The notes below the pieces were generated by a model. The model was not told the DNA's origin. It did no database searches and saw only the letters and a program-made list of their open reading frames with translations. The translations under genes and the position numbers were made by a program. Below, piece by piece: positions 49,147 through 56,631 of a stretch of 64,000 bases of DNA (the stretch's first letter is position 1; every line of letters begins with the position of its first letter). The DNA is from CANKJK01 sp040081715 (GTDB taxonomy: Bacteria > Acidobacteriota > Vicinamibacteria > Vicinamibacterales > UBA2999). The stretch spans positions 1 to 64,000 of the forward strand of contig JBEBFY010000008.1 of NCBI GenBank assembly GCA_040081715.1. The letters run 5' to 3'.

Positions 49147-50628
49147 CTAGATGAACTGGTACTCGCCGCTGCCGGTGATGAGCCGTGTCAGACCAGCCGC
49201 CTTGGCGTTGAGCTGCGTGTCGGACCCCGTCCACGCCCCACCGGCGCGCAGATAGGCGGCCAGTTCCTGACGCTGGGTCGAGTCGAATGCCAGCGGGGTG
49301 TACCGCGCTAGGAAGTAGTCCAGCACGCCGTCTGGCGTGGCGCGGTAGGGTTGCGCATCACGCCCCAGCACGAAGCGCTGGTTGCCCGCAAGGCCGGCTG
49401 CGAAGTTCATGCGCGCCAGCATGGAGCCGGTGCCGAACCAGTCGGTACCAAGCGACCAGCCTGCCACATCGGGCGGCTCGAACAGCGTCTGCCCCATACC
49501 TGGCAGGGCGGCCCTGGCCGAATCGATCGAATAGCCGTTCCAGCCGACTTCCTTGATCGACTTCACGGCGTACTCCACCGGCCACGCGTAGCGCGCGTAA
49601 TACGCGTCCGGGCTCTGGAACCAAGCCGACCCCAGAATGTAACGCACCGTGGCGCGCATGCTGGTGTTGTTCTGCAGGTAGACGGACGCGACGTTGGCCA
49701 CAAACGCCTCATCCGGCACGACGGCCTCCGACACGAAGAAGCCCCACAGTTTTCGCGCCAGACGTCGTGCCGTTTCCGGATGGGTTGCGAGCGCATTGAT
49801 GAGGTCGATGCCGTCCTGCTCTCCACCCGCCGCGGTGCGTGCCGGAATCGTCTTGTCGCCATTGGCGTAGATCGGAAACGTGAAGGTCTTGGCCGTGACA
49901 TCGTGCTGACCGGCGTTGTAGAAGAACTCGTAGTACCCCAACGCGACGTCACGCAGCACACCGCTGGTGCGCAGGTTCCAGCCCGTGAAGACCCGGGCGG
50001 CGGCGTACACGTCCGGCTCGGTGTAGTTGCCCACGCCCCACGTGAACAGCTCCATGATCTCGCGACCGAAGTTCTCCTGCGGACGGGTACGCGTGTTGGT
50101 GCGGCCATCGAGAAAGACCACCATGGCCGGGTCGCGGGCCACCGCCAGCAGCAGATCGCGGAAGTTGCCCAAGGCGTGCTGCCGGAACAGTTCGTACTGA
50201 CCGGGCGGCCCAGGCACTTCGCCGGGCTTGCCCGCCATCATGCGCGCGCCCTGCGTCGCGCCCGCAAATCCCGCCACTTTCGAGTAGGTGGTGGCGAAGT
50301 GGTTGTGCCAGAAGAGCGCCATCTTTTCCTGGAGCGGGCGCTCGGTGTGCGTCATCCGGAACAGCCACCGCTGGCGCGAGTCGTTGATCACGGTGTTCGG
50401 GGCGTACTGACCACCCCGCGTCGTCACACCAAGATAGCCGTTGGTGCCCACCTTCGCGTCGATGTCGTCGGGCTGCCGCTCATAGTCGATGAGCTGGTCC
50501 ACGGCCTGGTTGAACGACAGGCCGAAGTAGCCAACGCGCTCATCGGGGCTGGCCCCGAATCCGGCGCGCCGCAGGAGGTGATCAATCGGTCGAGTGCCAG
50601 CCATCTCGTGATGCTCCACGCTCCCCAT
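49147..50628 (-). CDS. DUF1800 protein
   Basis: A 493-residue protein. Near the start HLLRRAGFGASPDERVGYFG, then RWLFRMTHTERPLQEKMALF, WHNHFATTYSKV, and ENFGREIMELFTWGVGNYTE plus AARVFTGWNLR are diagnostic of DUF1800. The C-terminus has WPVEYAVKSIKEVGW and LFEPPDVAGWSLG. There is no signal peptide, unlike its DUF1501 partner. Function unknown; genomic pairing suggests a joint role in an exported structure or polymer metabolism. Confidence 0.88.
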   Translation of the reverse strand: MGSVEHHEMAGTRPIDHLLRRAGFGASPDERVGYFGLSFNQAVDQLIDYERQPDDIDAKVGTNGYLGVTTRGGQYAPNTVINDSRQRWLFRMTHTERPLQEKMALFWHNHFATTYSKVAGFAGATQGARMMAGKPGEVPGPPGQYELFRQHALGNFRDLLLAVARDPAMVVFLDGRTNTRTRPQENFGREIMELFTWGVGNYTEPDVYAAARVFTGWNLRTSGVLRDVALGYYEFFYNAGQHDVTAKTFTFPIYANGDKTIPARTAAGGEQDGIDLINALATHPETARRLARKLWGFFVSEAVVPDEAFVANVASVYLQNNTSMRATVRYILGSAWFQSPDAYYARYAWPVEYAVKSIKEVGWNGYSIDSARAALPGMGQTLFEPPDVAGWSLGTDWFGTGSMLARMNFAAGLAGNQRFVLGRDAQPYRATPDGVLDYFLARYTPLAFDSTQRQELAAYLRAGGAWTGSDTQLNAKAAGLTRLITGSGEYQFI

Positions 50629-50798
50629 CCAGAACGGGGTGCTGTACTACGGTAACCCGGCTACCTTTGCGAATTGTATGCCACCGGCAACTGGCGCCCC
50701 GCCCAGTGCAGGACCCCTGACCGGGCCTCAGTGTGGCATCCACTCCGGACAGTTTCGAGGTCCTGATACCAGTCCCAGAAACCACGGATAATGGGCCC

Positions 50799-51341
50799 AT
50801 GGCTCGGACATCCGGGGTGAAAGCGACCGCGAAGCGGGAATCTGCCAAGCCACGTTCCCGTGTGCGACGGCCGGCGGCACCGGCCGCCCGTGCCCGGTCA
50901 GCCCGGGCCAAGGCTTCGGCCGCGCCACGGCCCGCCAAGCCGGTGTCCGGCCTCGCACCAGGGATGCAGCCCATCAGCGCTTACCTGGCCGTGGCCAACG
51001 TCGGCGCCAGCGCCGCTTTCCTCGAAACCGCGCTCGGCTTCACGCGCGGCGTCGTGCTGGCCGAGGCCGGCGACGAACCACGCTACGCCGAAATGCGGCA
51101 TGGGGCCTCGACCGTCGTGCTGGTCCGGAAGGCGGACGCGGCAAGCGCCACAGGCGGCGCAGCCGGGCTCTACACCTACGTAGATGACCTCGACCGGCAG
51201 CTCGCCGCGGCCCGCGAGGCTGGTGCGGGCGTGGATACGCCGGAAGACAAGCCCTGGGGCGACCGCGTCGCCACGGTCATCGACCCGGACGGGTACCGCT
51301 GGGTCCTGGCCACCTTCAAGAAGCTCGTCCCCTTTTCCTGA
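50799..51341 (+). CDS. VOC-superfamily (glyoxalase/bleomycin-resistance-like) protein
   Basis: A 180-residue protein. Residues 1-50 are Arg/Lys/Ala/Pro-rich (KATAKRESAKPRSRVRRPAA) and probably disordered. Residues 57-178 form a VOC domain: ISAYLAVANVGASAAFLETA, LGFTRGVVLAEAGDEPRYAE, MRHGASTVVLVRK, GLYTYVDDLDRQLAAAREAG and WGDRVATVIDPDGYRWVLAT. VOC proteins bind metals and act as isomerases, dioxygenases or resistance proteins. The basic tail could bind nucleic acid. Confidence 0.78.
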   Translation: MARTSGVKATAKRESAKPRSRVRRPAAPAARARSARAKASAAPRPAKPVSGLAPGMQPISAYLAVANVGASAAFLETALGFTRGVVLAEAGDEPRYAEMRHGASTVVLVRKADAASATGGAAGLYTYVDDLDRQLAAAREAGAGVDTPEDKPWGDRVATVIDPDGYRWVLATFKKLVPFS

Positions 51342-51371
51342 CTGCGCCTGAGTCACACCACGGAACACGCC

Positions 51372-52217
51372 ATGGACGCCGAACACGAAACCATCGCCTG
51401 CCAGCGCTTCTTCAACAGCCTCACGGAGCTGTGCGTGGTGCGGTCGATCAAGCTCTATCGCTTCAAGCTGGACCCGGTGCCGCGCGTGCCGGTGCTGCCC
51501 TGCCTCGATCACGAGGCCATGCTGCATGACGGCATCCCCCGCCACGCCTCGGCCTACGTGGAAGAGCGTGCCTCGCACGACATTCACGAGGTGCTGTTCG
51601 TCCCAGCGGATTCGCTGATCGAGCTCGATGTCGTCTCCACGGCGGAGGAGCACTCCCATCGCTCGCGCGAGCGCCTGATGGCCCAGCTCAAGGAGCGCTT
51701 CCCGAACTGCACGGTGCGCACGAACAAGCCCTCCTTCCTGCGCGGCGACAAGCGCGTGATGCAGGCGTGCCGGGCGCAGGTATCCCTGCGGGAGATCCTC
51801 CGGAGCGAGGACTTCGACCGCCTGGAGGGCGCGCTGGAGCACATCCGGACGATTGCGTCGCTGATGGAGAAGGAATCGCGCGTGGCGTCCTGGGGCGTCC
51901 GGACGGTCACGACGCCGCTGCTGGCCGCCGTCGGCTTTATCGTCTTCGCGCTCGTCGGGGGCATGGGCGACACGCTCGGCGCCTTCACCGTGCGCGGCAT
52001 CCAGGCGCTCGTCGTAGGCGCGCTGGGCGCCCTCTTTCTCTACTACGGCATCAAGGCGGTGCATCTGACGGAGATGGCCAACCGTCTGTGGAAGCGGGCG
52101 GCCGAGTACCACCTGATCGTCTCCGAGCGCCGGCGCATCAGCCAGAAGGGTCACAGCATGGACACCTCGGTCGGCGACGCCGTACCAGCCGGCATCATCA
52201 GGACGGACCGGAGCTGA
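51372..52217 (+). CDS. membrane protein of unknown function
   Basis: A 281-residue protein. Residues 1-170 are soluble and mixed alpha/beta (SIKLYRFKLDPVPRVPVLPC, HDIHEVLFVPADSLIELDVV). Two membrane helices follow near 180-205 (TTPLLAAVGFIVFALVGGMG) and 210-232 (GIQALVVGALGALFLYYGIK), and a basic cytosolic tail closes it. I do not recognise the family. Its stop overlaps the presumed start of the pseudouridine synthase gene, so they are co-expressed. Confidence 0.65.
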   Translation: MDAEHETIACQRFFNSLTELCVVRSIKLYRFKLDPVPRVPVLPCLDHEAMLHDGIPRHASAYVEERASHDIHEVLFVPADSLIELDVVSTAEEHSHRSRERLMAQLKERFPNCTVRTNKPSFLRGDKRVMQACRAQVSLREILRSEDFDRLEGALEHIRTIASLMEKESRVASWGVRTVTTPLLAAVGFIVFALVGGMGDTLGAFTVRGIQALVVGALGALFLYYGIKAVHLTEMANRLWKRAAEYHLIVSERRRISQKGHSMDTSVGDAVPAGIIRTDRS

Positions 52218-53143
52218 CGACATCCGAGTGGTTGGTCGCGGCTGACGAGGCGGGGCTGCGGATCGACAAGTTCATCGCGGCGGCCTCCCGCCTGGGTTCA
52301 CGGTCGCGGGCGGCGGATGCGCTCGTCAAGGGCAAGGTATTCCTCAACGACGCGGAGGTGGGCATCCCCGATGCCGCGCGTACGTTGGCCATCGGTGACC
52401 GTGTGCGCGTGTGGGCCGACAGGCCCGGGAGTGCCCAGCGCAAGGGCCCCCACCGGGACGAGGTGCTCGACATCGTTTACGAGGACGCGGCCATCATCGC
52501 GGTGAACAAGCCCGCCGGGCTCCTCACCGTGCCGCTGGAGCGTCGCGAGCATGACCCGTCAGTGCTCTCTCTGCTGGCTGCCTCCCTGAAGAAGCGCGGG
52601 GCTCGCCCTCCGCTGGTGGTGCACCGCATCGACAGGGACACGTCGGGTCTTGTCCTCTTTGCGCGGACTCCCTCGGCGCAGGCCGACCTCAAGGCCCAGT
52701 TCAGACGGCGGGAGCCCGAGCGCGTGTACTGGGCGGTCGTGCACGGCAATCCGTCGCCAGCCGAGGGCGCGTGGCGTGACCACCTGACATGGGACGGCGA
52801 CACGCTCCGGCAGGAAGAGACGGACGAGGACGATCCGCGAGCCGCCGAGGCTGTCTCCCACTACGGGGTACTCGAACGGTTTCAGGACGCGGCGCTGGTC
52901 GAGGTGCGCCTCGTCACGGGCAAGCGGAACCAGATCCGCATCCAGGCGTCCCTGCATGGGCATCCGCTCGTGGGCGAACGCCAATATCTCGATGGCCCAC
53001 CCGCGCGCCGCACGATCCTCTTCGACCGCCAGGCGTTGCACGCGCGTCGGCTGAACATCTCCCACCCGGTGACGGGCGAGTTCGTGAATCTGGAATGCGA
53101 CCCGCCAGCAGACCTGGCGAGCCTGATCGCGCGTCTCCGGTAG
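52214..53143 (+). CDS. RluA-family RNA pseudouridine synthase
   Basis: About 309 residues. An S4 domain comes first (DEAGLRIDKFIAAASRLGSR, ADALVKGKVFLNDAEV), then the RluA catalytic motif VVHRIDRDTSGLVLFARTPS with the nucleophilic Asp, VYWAVVHGNP and VRLVTGKRNQIRIQASLHGH. It isomerises uridines in rRNA or tRNA. There is no ATG or GTG in a sensible place. CTG at 52214, overlapping the previous stop as CTGA with AGGACGG upstream, or TTG at 52232 are the options; the S4 domain begins a few residues later, so either gives a full protein. Confidence 0.85.
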   Translation: MTTSEWLVAADEAGLRIDKFIAAASRLGSRSRAADALVKGKVFLNDAEVGIPDAARTLAIGDRVRVWADRPGSAQRKGPHRDEVLDIVYEDAAIIAVNKPAGLLTVPLERREHDPSVLSLLAASLKKRGARPPLVVHRIDRDTSGLVLFARTPSAQADLKAQFRRREPERVYWAVVHGNPSPAEGAWRDHLTWDGDTLRQEETDEDDPRAAEAVSHYGVLERFQDAALVEVRLVTGKRNQIRIQASLHGHPLVGERQYLDGPPARRTILFDRQALHARRLNISHPVTGEFVNLECDPPADLASLIARLR

Positions 53144-53149
53144 GGCCGG

Positions 53150-54376
53150 CTATCCGAGGCGCTTCCAGGAAAATGCGGCGTCGGCCTTGTCGGGCTTGCC
53201 CTTCACGGCCCTGAGCAGGATGCGCCCCGAGAGGAACGCGTCCGTCAGCGAATCACCGGAACTCCCAAGAGCCAGCAGGTGGTGCGGGAAGAACCGGTGC
53301 GGCCCGATGCAGGGCAACCCGTCGATGGTGTCGCCGTAGCTGGACGCCCACCCAAACTCCGGTTTCAGTCCGAAGATCGACTGATACATCAGCAGCGACT
53401 CGTACATCAGCTCGTTGGTGTTGTGTACGCAGAGGGCGTCGCGGAGCTTCTCGGCGGCCACCTTCTGGTCCCCACCGCTGATGAGGAGACGCCCATCGGC
53501 GGTCCAGCGTAGCCGCCGGGCCGGACTTTGCGCATTCACGAGCGCCATCGCCTCGGGGAACAGCCCCTTCCGCATCGCAGCCGTCAGCGGGGCCGTGAGC
53601 ACGTGATACCGCTCCCGCACCGCCACGTGGCGCTGGAGCTGCTTGGTTTCGGCCGTGGCCACGCCGGTCGTGATCACCACGTTGCCGGTGGTAATGGTGG
53701 CGTGCGGCGTCTTCACCTGCGCAGTCTTGCGGTCGAAGGTGATCTTCGTGACCTTCGTCTTCTCGAAGACACGCGCCTTGCTGGCTACGGCGGCGCGGAT
53801 CATCCCCACGGTGGCCTTGTACGGGTCGACGAGCAGCGCGCCCTTCGTGCGCACGCCGCCATCCGCGTCCACGTGGACGGCACGTTGCACCCCCGTGCGT
53901 GAGAGCCAGGCCCCCTCCAGCCCGGCTTCGTGGCGGGCCTCGTAGTCCTTCTGAAGCAGGCGCTCACTCTCGCGCCATGGCACCGCGACAGTCTCGACGG
54001 GCACCGCGTTGCACTGAATCTTCAGCTTCCTGAGGAGCGCGGCGCCGTCCAGCGCGGCGGCCGCCCAGGACTCGTAGGCCTGCCGGGCGTCCGTCAGGCC
54101 CAGCCGCTCAACGACATCACGAAAGGGCTGTTCGGGCGCACTGGAGAGCACACCGGCGCTCCGTCCGCTCGCGCCCAGCCCGACGCGATCGGCCTCGAGC
54201 ACCATCGTCTTGAGTCCGGCGGCCGCACACAGGTAGGCCGTCACGCTTCCCGTGAGGCCCGCGCCGACGACCACCACGTCCGCTGTGTATTCGCCTTTCG
54301 GCAGAGGCTCGAACCGAGGACGGCGTGTGTCTGGAAACTGCTGAACCCAAGGGGAAACCCCGAACCGGATGCGCAT
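53150..54376 (-). CDS. FAD-dependent oxidoreductase, DAO/PuuB-like
   Basis: A 408-residue flavoprotein. The start at 54376 gives a short leader (PWVQQFPDTRRPRFEPLP) before ADVVVVGAGLTGSVTAYLCA, the FAD-binding motif, and RVGLGASGRSAGVLSSAP. The substrate side has VITTGVATAETKQLQRHVAV, and the C-terminus FGWASSYGDTIDGLPCIGPH with GSSGDSLTDAFLSGRILLRA. This is the pattern of gamma-glutamylputrescine oxidase and related amine oxidases. The substrate cannot be deduced. It is convergent with the rluA-type gene (6 bases apart). Confidence 0.8.
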   Translation of the reverse strand: MRIRFGVSPWVQQFPDTRRPRFEPLPKGEYTADVVVVGAGLTGSVTAYLCAAAGLKTMVLEADRVGLGASGRSAGVLSSAPEQPFRDVVERLGLTDARQAYESWAAAALDGAALLRKLKIQCNAVPVETVAVPWRESERLLQKDYEARHEAGLEGAWLSRTGVQRAVHVDADGGVRTKGALLVDPYKATVGMIRAAVASKARVFEKTKVTKITFDRKTAQVKTPHATITTGNVVITTGVATAETKQLQRHVAVRERYHVLTAPLTAAMRKGLFPEAMALVNAQSPARRLRWTADGRLLISGGDQKVAAEKLRDALCVHNTNELMYESLLMYQSIFGLKPEFGWASSYGDTIDGLPCIGPHRFFPHHLLALGSSGDSLTDAFLSGRILLRAVKGKPDKADAAFSWKRLG

Positions 54377-54620
54377 GGTCTGCGCAGTATGCCGAGACTT
54401 CCGCCGGATTGCCAAATGCCGGCCAGCGGGATGTGCTGATCGAGCAGGATCGGCGCCGCCAGAAGACCCGACTGTCCAGGTAGATTCCGCACTGATCGGT
54501 GCCATCCCCGATCTCGGAAACCGCGACCTCGAAAGGCGACCCTTCACCCGAACCCCCGCAGTCACGTTGGGCACCGGTCTTGCTTTCCACATGGTCATCT
54601 TGAGTTAACCTTGTGGAGTC

Positions 54621-54866
54621 ATGAACGTGCAGATCAATGCCAAACAGCTCCGTGCGACTCTTCCGGACGTCGTGGCGCGGGTTCAGAAGGGTACCCGCTT
54701 TACCGTGGTGTATCGCAGCAGGGCGGCGTTTCAGATCGTGCCGATGGGCGCCCCGGACCGGACAACGGAGGCACTTACTGACGACCCCCTCTTCAAAGCG
54801 GGCCCCTTGGGCCGGTCATCCGATGGCCGCCGGGCAGGGGACCACGACGACCTGCTGTACCGCTGA
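54621..54866 (+). CDS. Phd/YefM-like antitoxin
   Basis: An 81-residue protein. NVQINAKQLRATLPDVVARV, then GTRFTVVYRSRAAFQIVPMG is the Phd/YefM pattern (short helix, then KGxRxxVxxRxxPxAxxVP). The C-terminal tail would wrap the toxin. Its TGA is followed directly by the ATG of the PIN toxin. Confidence 0.75.
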   Translation: MNVQINAKQLRATLPDVVARVQKGTRFTVVYRSRAAFQIVPMGAPDRTTEALTDDPLFKAGPLGRSSDGRRAGDHDDLLYR

Positions 54867-55301
54867 ATGAAGGCCATCTTCGTGGATACGGCCGGCTGGA
54901 TGGCCTGCGCGGATGGGTCCGACGCCGCGCACGCACGGGCCTGCGTCGCCAGGGATGCCGCGCTTGAGGCTGGCCAGTTGCTCGTGACGTCCGACTACGT
55001 GGTGGACGAGACGCTGACGCTGCTGCGCTTGCGGCTGGGCATTGCCGTCGCCGAGCGCTGGTGGCACCAGGTAGACGCCAGTCAACGCGTGCAGTGGGAG
55101 CACATCGACGGCGTTCGGGCCGAGCGCGCCCGTGAGCTGTTCTTTCGCTATCGCGACAAGCGCTTCTCGTTCACGGATTGCACGAGCTTCGCGCTGATGC
55201 GGGAACTGCGGCTCACGACGGTGCTGACCACCGACGCCCACTTCAAGCAGATGGGCTTCTCTTTGTGCCCCGGCCCGCGCGCCGCCCGCGGAAAGTCTTA
55301 A
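54867..55301 (+). CDS. PIN-domain toxin (VapC-like)
   Basis: A 144-residue PIN nuclease: AIFVDTAGWMACADGSDAAH with the first Asp, VTSDYVVDETLTLLRLRLG with a Glu, and FSFTDCTSFALMRELRLTTV then TTDAHFKQMGF with the late acidic residues. All four expected acidic positions are present. VapC toxins cut tRNA or rRNA; the target is unknown. Its stop lies in the left arm of the palindromic element that follows. Confidence 0.85.
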   Translation: MKAIFVDTAGWMACADGSDAAHARACVARDAALEAGQLLVTSDYVVDETLTLLRLRLGIAVAERWWHQVDASQRVQWEHIDGVRAERARELFFRYRDKRFSFTDCTSFALMRELRLTTVLTTDAHFKQMGFSLCPGPRAARGKS

Positions 55302-55462
55302 GGGTTCGCCCGCGAATAGGGATGCCAGCTTGGGCGTCGAGGCGCCCGCCCGGCAAGGCGCGAGGAGCGCGCATACCGGGTGTATGCAAGCGAGGAGCAA
55401 CGCCGCCCGGCGGGATGCATCGGCGGCAAAGGCGGCGTCCTTATTCGCGGGCGAGCCCTAAG
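55298..55462. repeat. palindromic MITE-like element
   Basis: Terminal inverted repeats of about 20 bases: CTTAAGGGTTCGCCCGCGAATA (55297-55318) against the complement of TATTCGCGGGCGAGCCCTAAG (55442-55462), with few differences. Inside are GCGAGGAGCGCGCATACC, a GCATAC/GTATGC hairpin and GCGAGGAGCAACGCCGCCC. A non-coding element of about 165 bases with this structure is typical of dispersed miniature elements. It separates the toxin and ada genes. Confidence 0.68.
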
Positions 55463-55470
55463 CCTCGCGA

Positions 55471-56568
55471 CTACCTGCCTCTGCGTTCGGCCGTGAGCAG
55501 CGTGTCCTTCCTGTGCAGGCCCCAGCGGTAGCCGGTCAGCGTCCCGTCCTTGCCGATCACTCGGTGGCAGGGCACGACGAGGCACACCGGGTTGGTGGCG
55601 CAGGCCCTGGCGACGGCGCGCACTGCGGTGGGGCGCTTGATGCCTTTCGCCACCTCGCCGTAGGTGCGGGTCTGCCCGAGGGGAATCGACTGCAGGAACC
55701 GCCACACCTGCCACTGGAAGGCCGTGGCGCGTACATCCAGCGGGAGTTCGGCATCGGGTACACGGCCCTCGGTGTACTCCCGCAGCGCGCGGACCCAGGG
55801 GGCAAGTCCGCGGGCACGCTCGTCGAGCGTGGCCGCCGGGAACTCGGCGCGCAGCTCGGCGATGAGCGGCGCGTCGGCGTCGCCCAGCTTGACCGCGCAG
55901 ACACCGGCGTCCGTGCCGGCCACGAGCAGCCGTCCCAACGCCGAATCCACAAGGCAGTAGCGCACGACCAGCCCCTTGCCACCAGCCCGATACGAACCAG
56001 GCGTGACGCTGCCCGTCGGCTTCCGTTCGTAGACGCGGCTGGATGACCCGTAGCCGGCCTCATACACCGCCCCGGCCAGCGGGAGCGTGCCCTCGCGAAG
56101 TCCGGCCCTGAAACGGGCCGCGCGGACCGCCTCGAGATAGGCACGAGGCGACAGACCCACAACCCGGGCAAAGGTCCGTTGCAGGTGGAAGCGACTACTC
56201 CCGGTGTGCGCCGCCACGCGCGCGAGGTCCACGGGCTCGTCGGCATGGGACGCGATGAAGGCACACACCTGGCGGGCCAGGGCCACACCAGGATCAGCCG
56301 ACCGGCCGTGCTGGGGATGGCAGCGCTTGCAGGCTCTGAAGCCGTGCGCCTCGGCAGCTTCCGGCGACGGATGGAACGCGACGGACGCCCTGAGGGGGCG
56401 GCGGCTTGGGCAGACGGGCCGGCAATAGATGCCCGTGGTCCTGACGGCGTACACGAACTCGCCGTCGTGTGAGCGGTCGCGGTCGACGACGGCGCGCCAG
56501 CGGATGTCGTCGAGGGACGGGCGCGGACGAGCGGGAGTGCGGGGAGACGCCATGTCGGTGGTCAGCAT
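55471..56568 (-). CDS. ada: Ada: methylphosphotriester-DNA/O6-methylguanine methyltransferase and AraC-type activator
   Basis: A 365-residue three-part Ada. The N-terminal zinc domain has TTGIYCRPVCPSRRPLRASV and HGFRACKRCHPQ, providing the four cysteines. An AraC-type helix-turn-helix follows (RFHLQRTFARVVGLSPRAYL). The C-terminal methyltransferase has FQWQVWRFLQSIPLGQTRTY and the active cysteine in VVPCHRVIGKDGTLTGYRWG. It repairs alkylated DNA and, once methylated, activates its regulon. Single gene, divergent from the acylase gene. Confidence 0.95.
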   Translation of the reverse strand: MLTTDMASPRTPARPRPSLDDIRWRAVVDRDRSHDGEFVYAVRTTGIYCRPVCPSRRPLRASVAFHPSPEAAEAHGFRACKRCHPQHGRSADPGVALARQVCAFIASHADEPVDLARVAAHTGSSRFHLQRTFARVVGLSPRAYLEAVRAARFRAGLREGTLPLAGAVYEAGYGSSSRVYERKPTGSVTPGSYRAGGKGLVVRYCLVDSALGRLLVAGTDAGVCAVKLGDADAPLIAELRAEFPAATLDERARGLAPWVRALREYTEGRVPDAELPLDVRATAFQWQVWRFLQSIPLGQTRTYGEVAKGIKRPTAVRAVARACATNPVCLVVPCHRVIGKDGTLTGYRWGLHRKDTLLTAERRGR

Positions 56569-56631
56569 GGCCGCAGCGTAGCGGCCTCGGGCGCCACCAC
56601 TCTATCCGGGTCTTGCGGTCAAATAGAGGCC

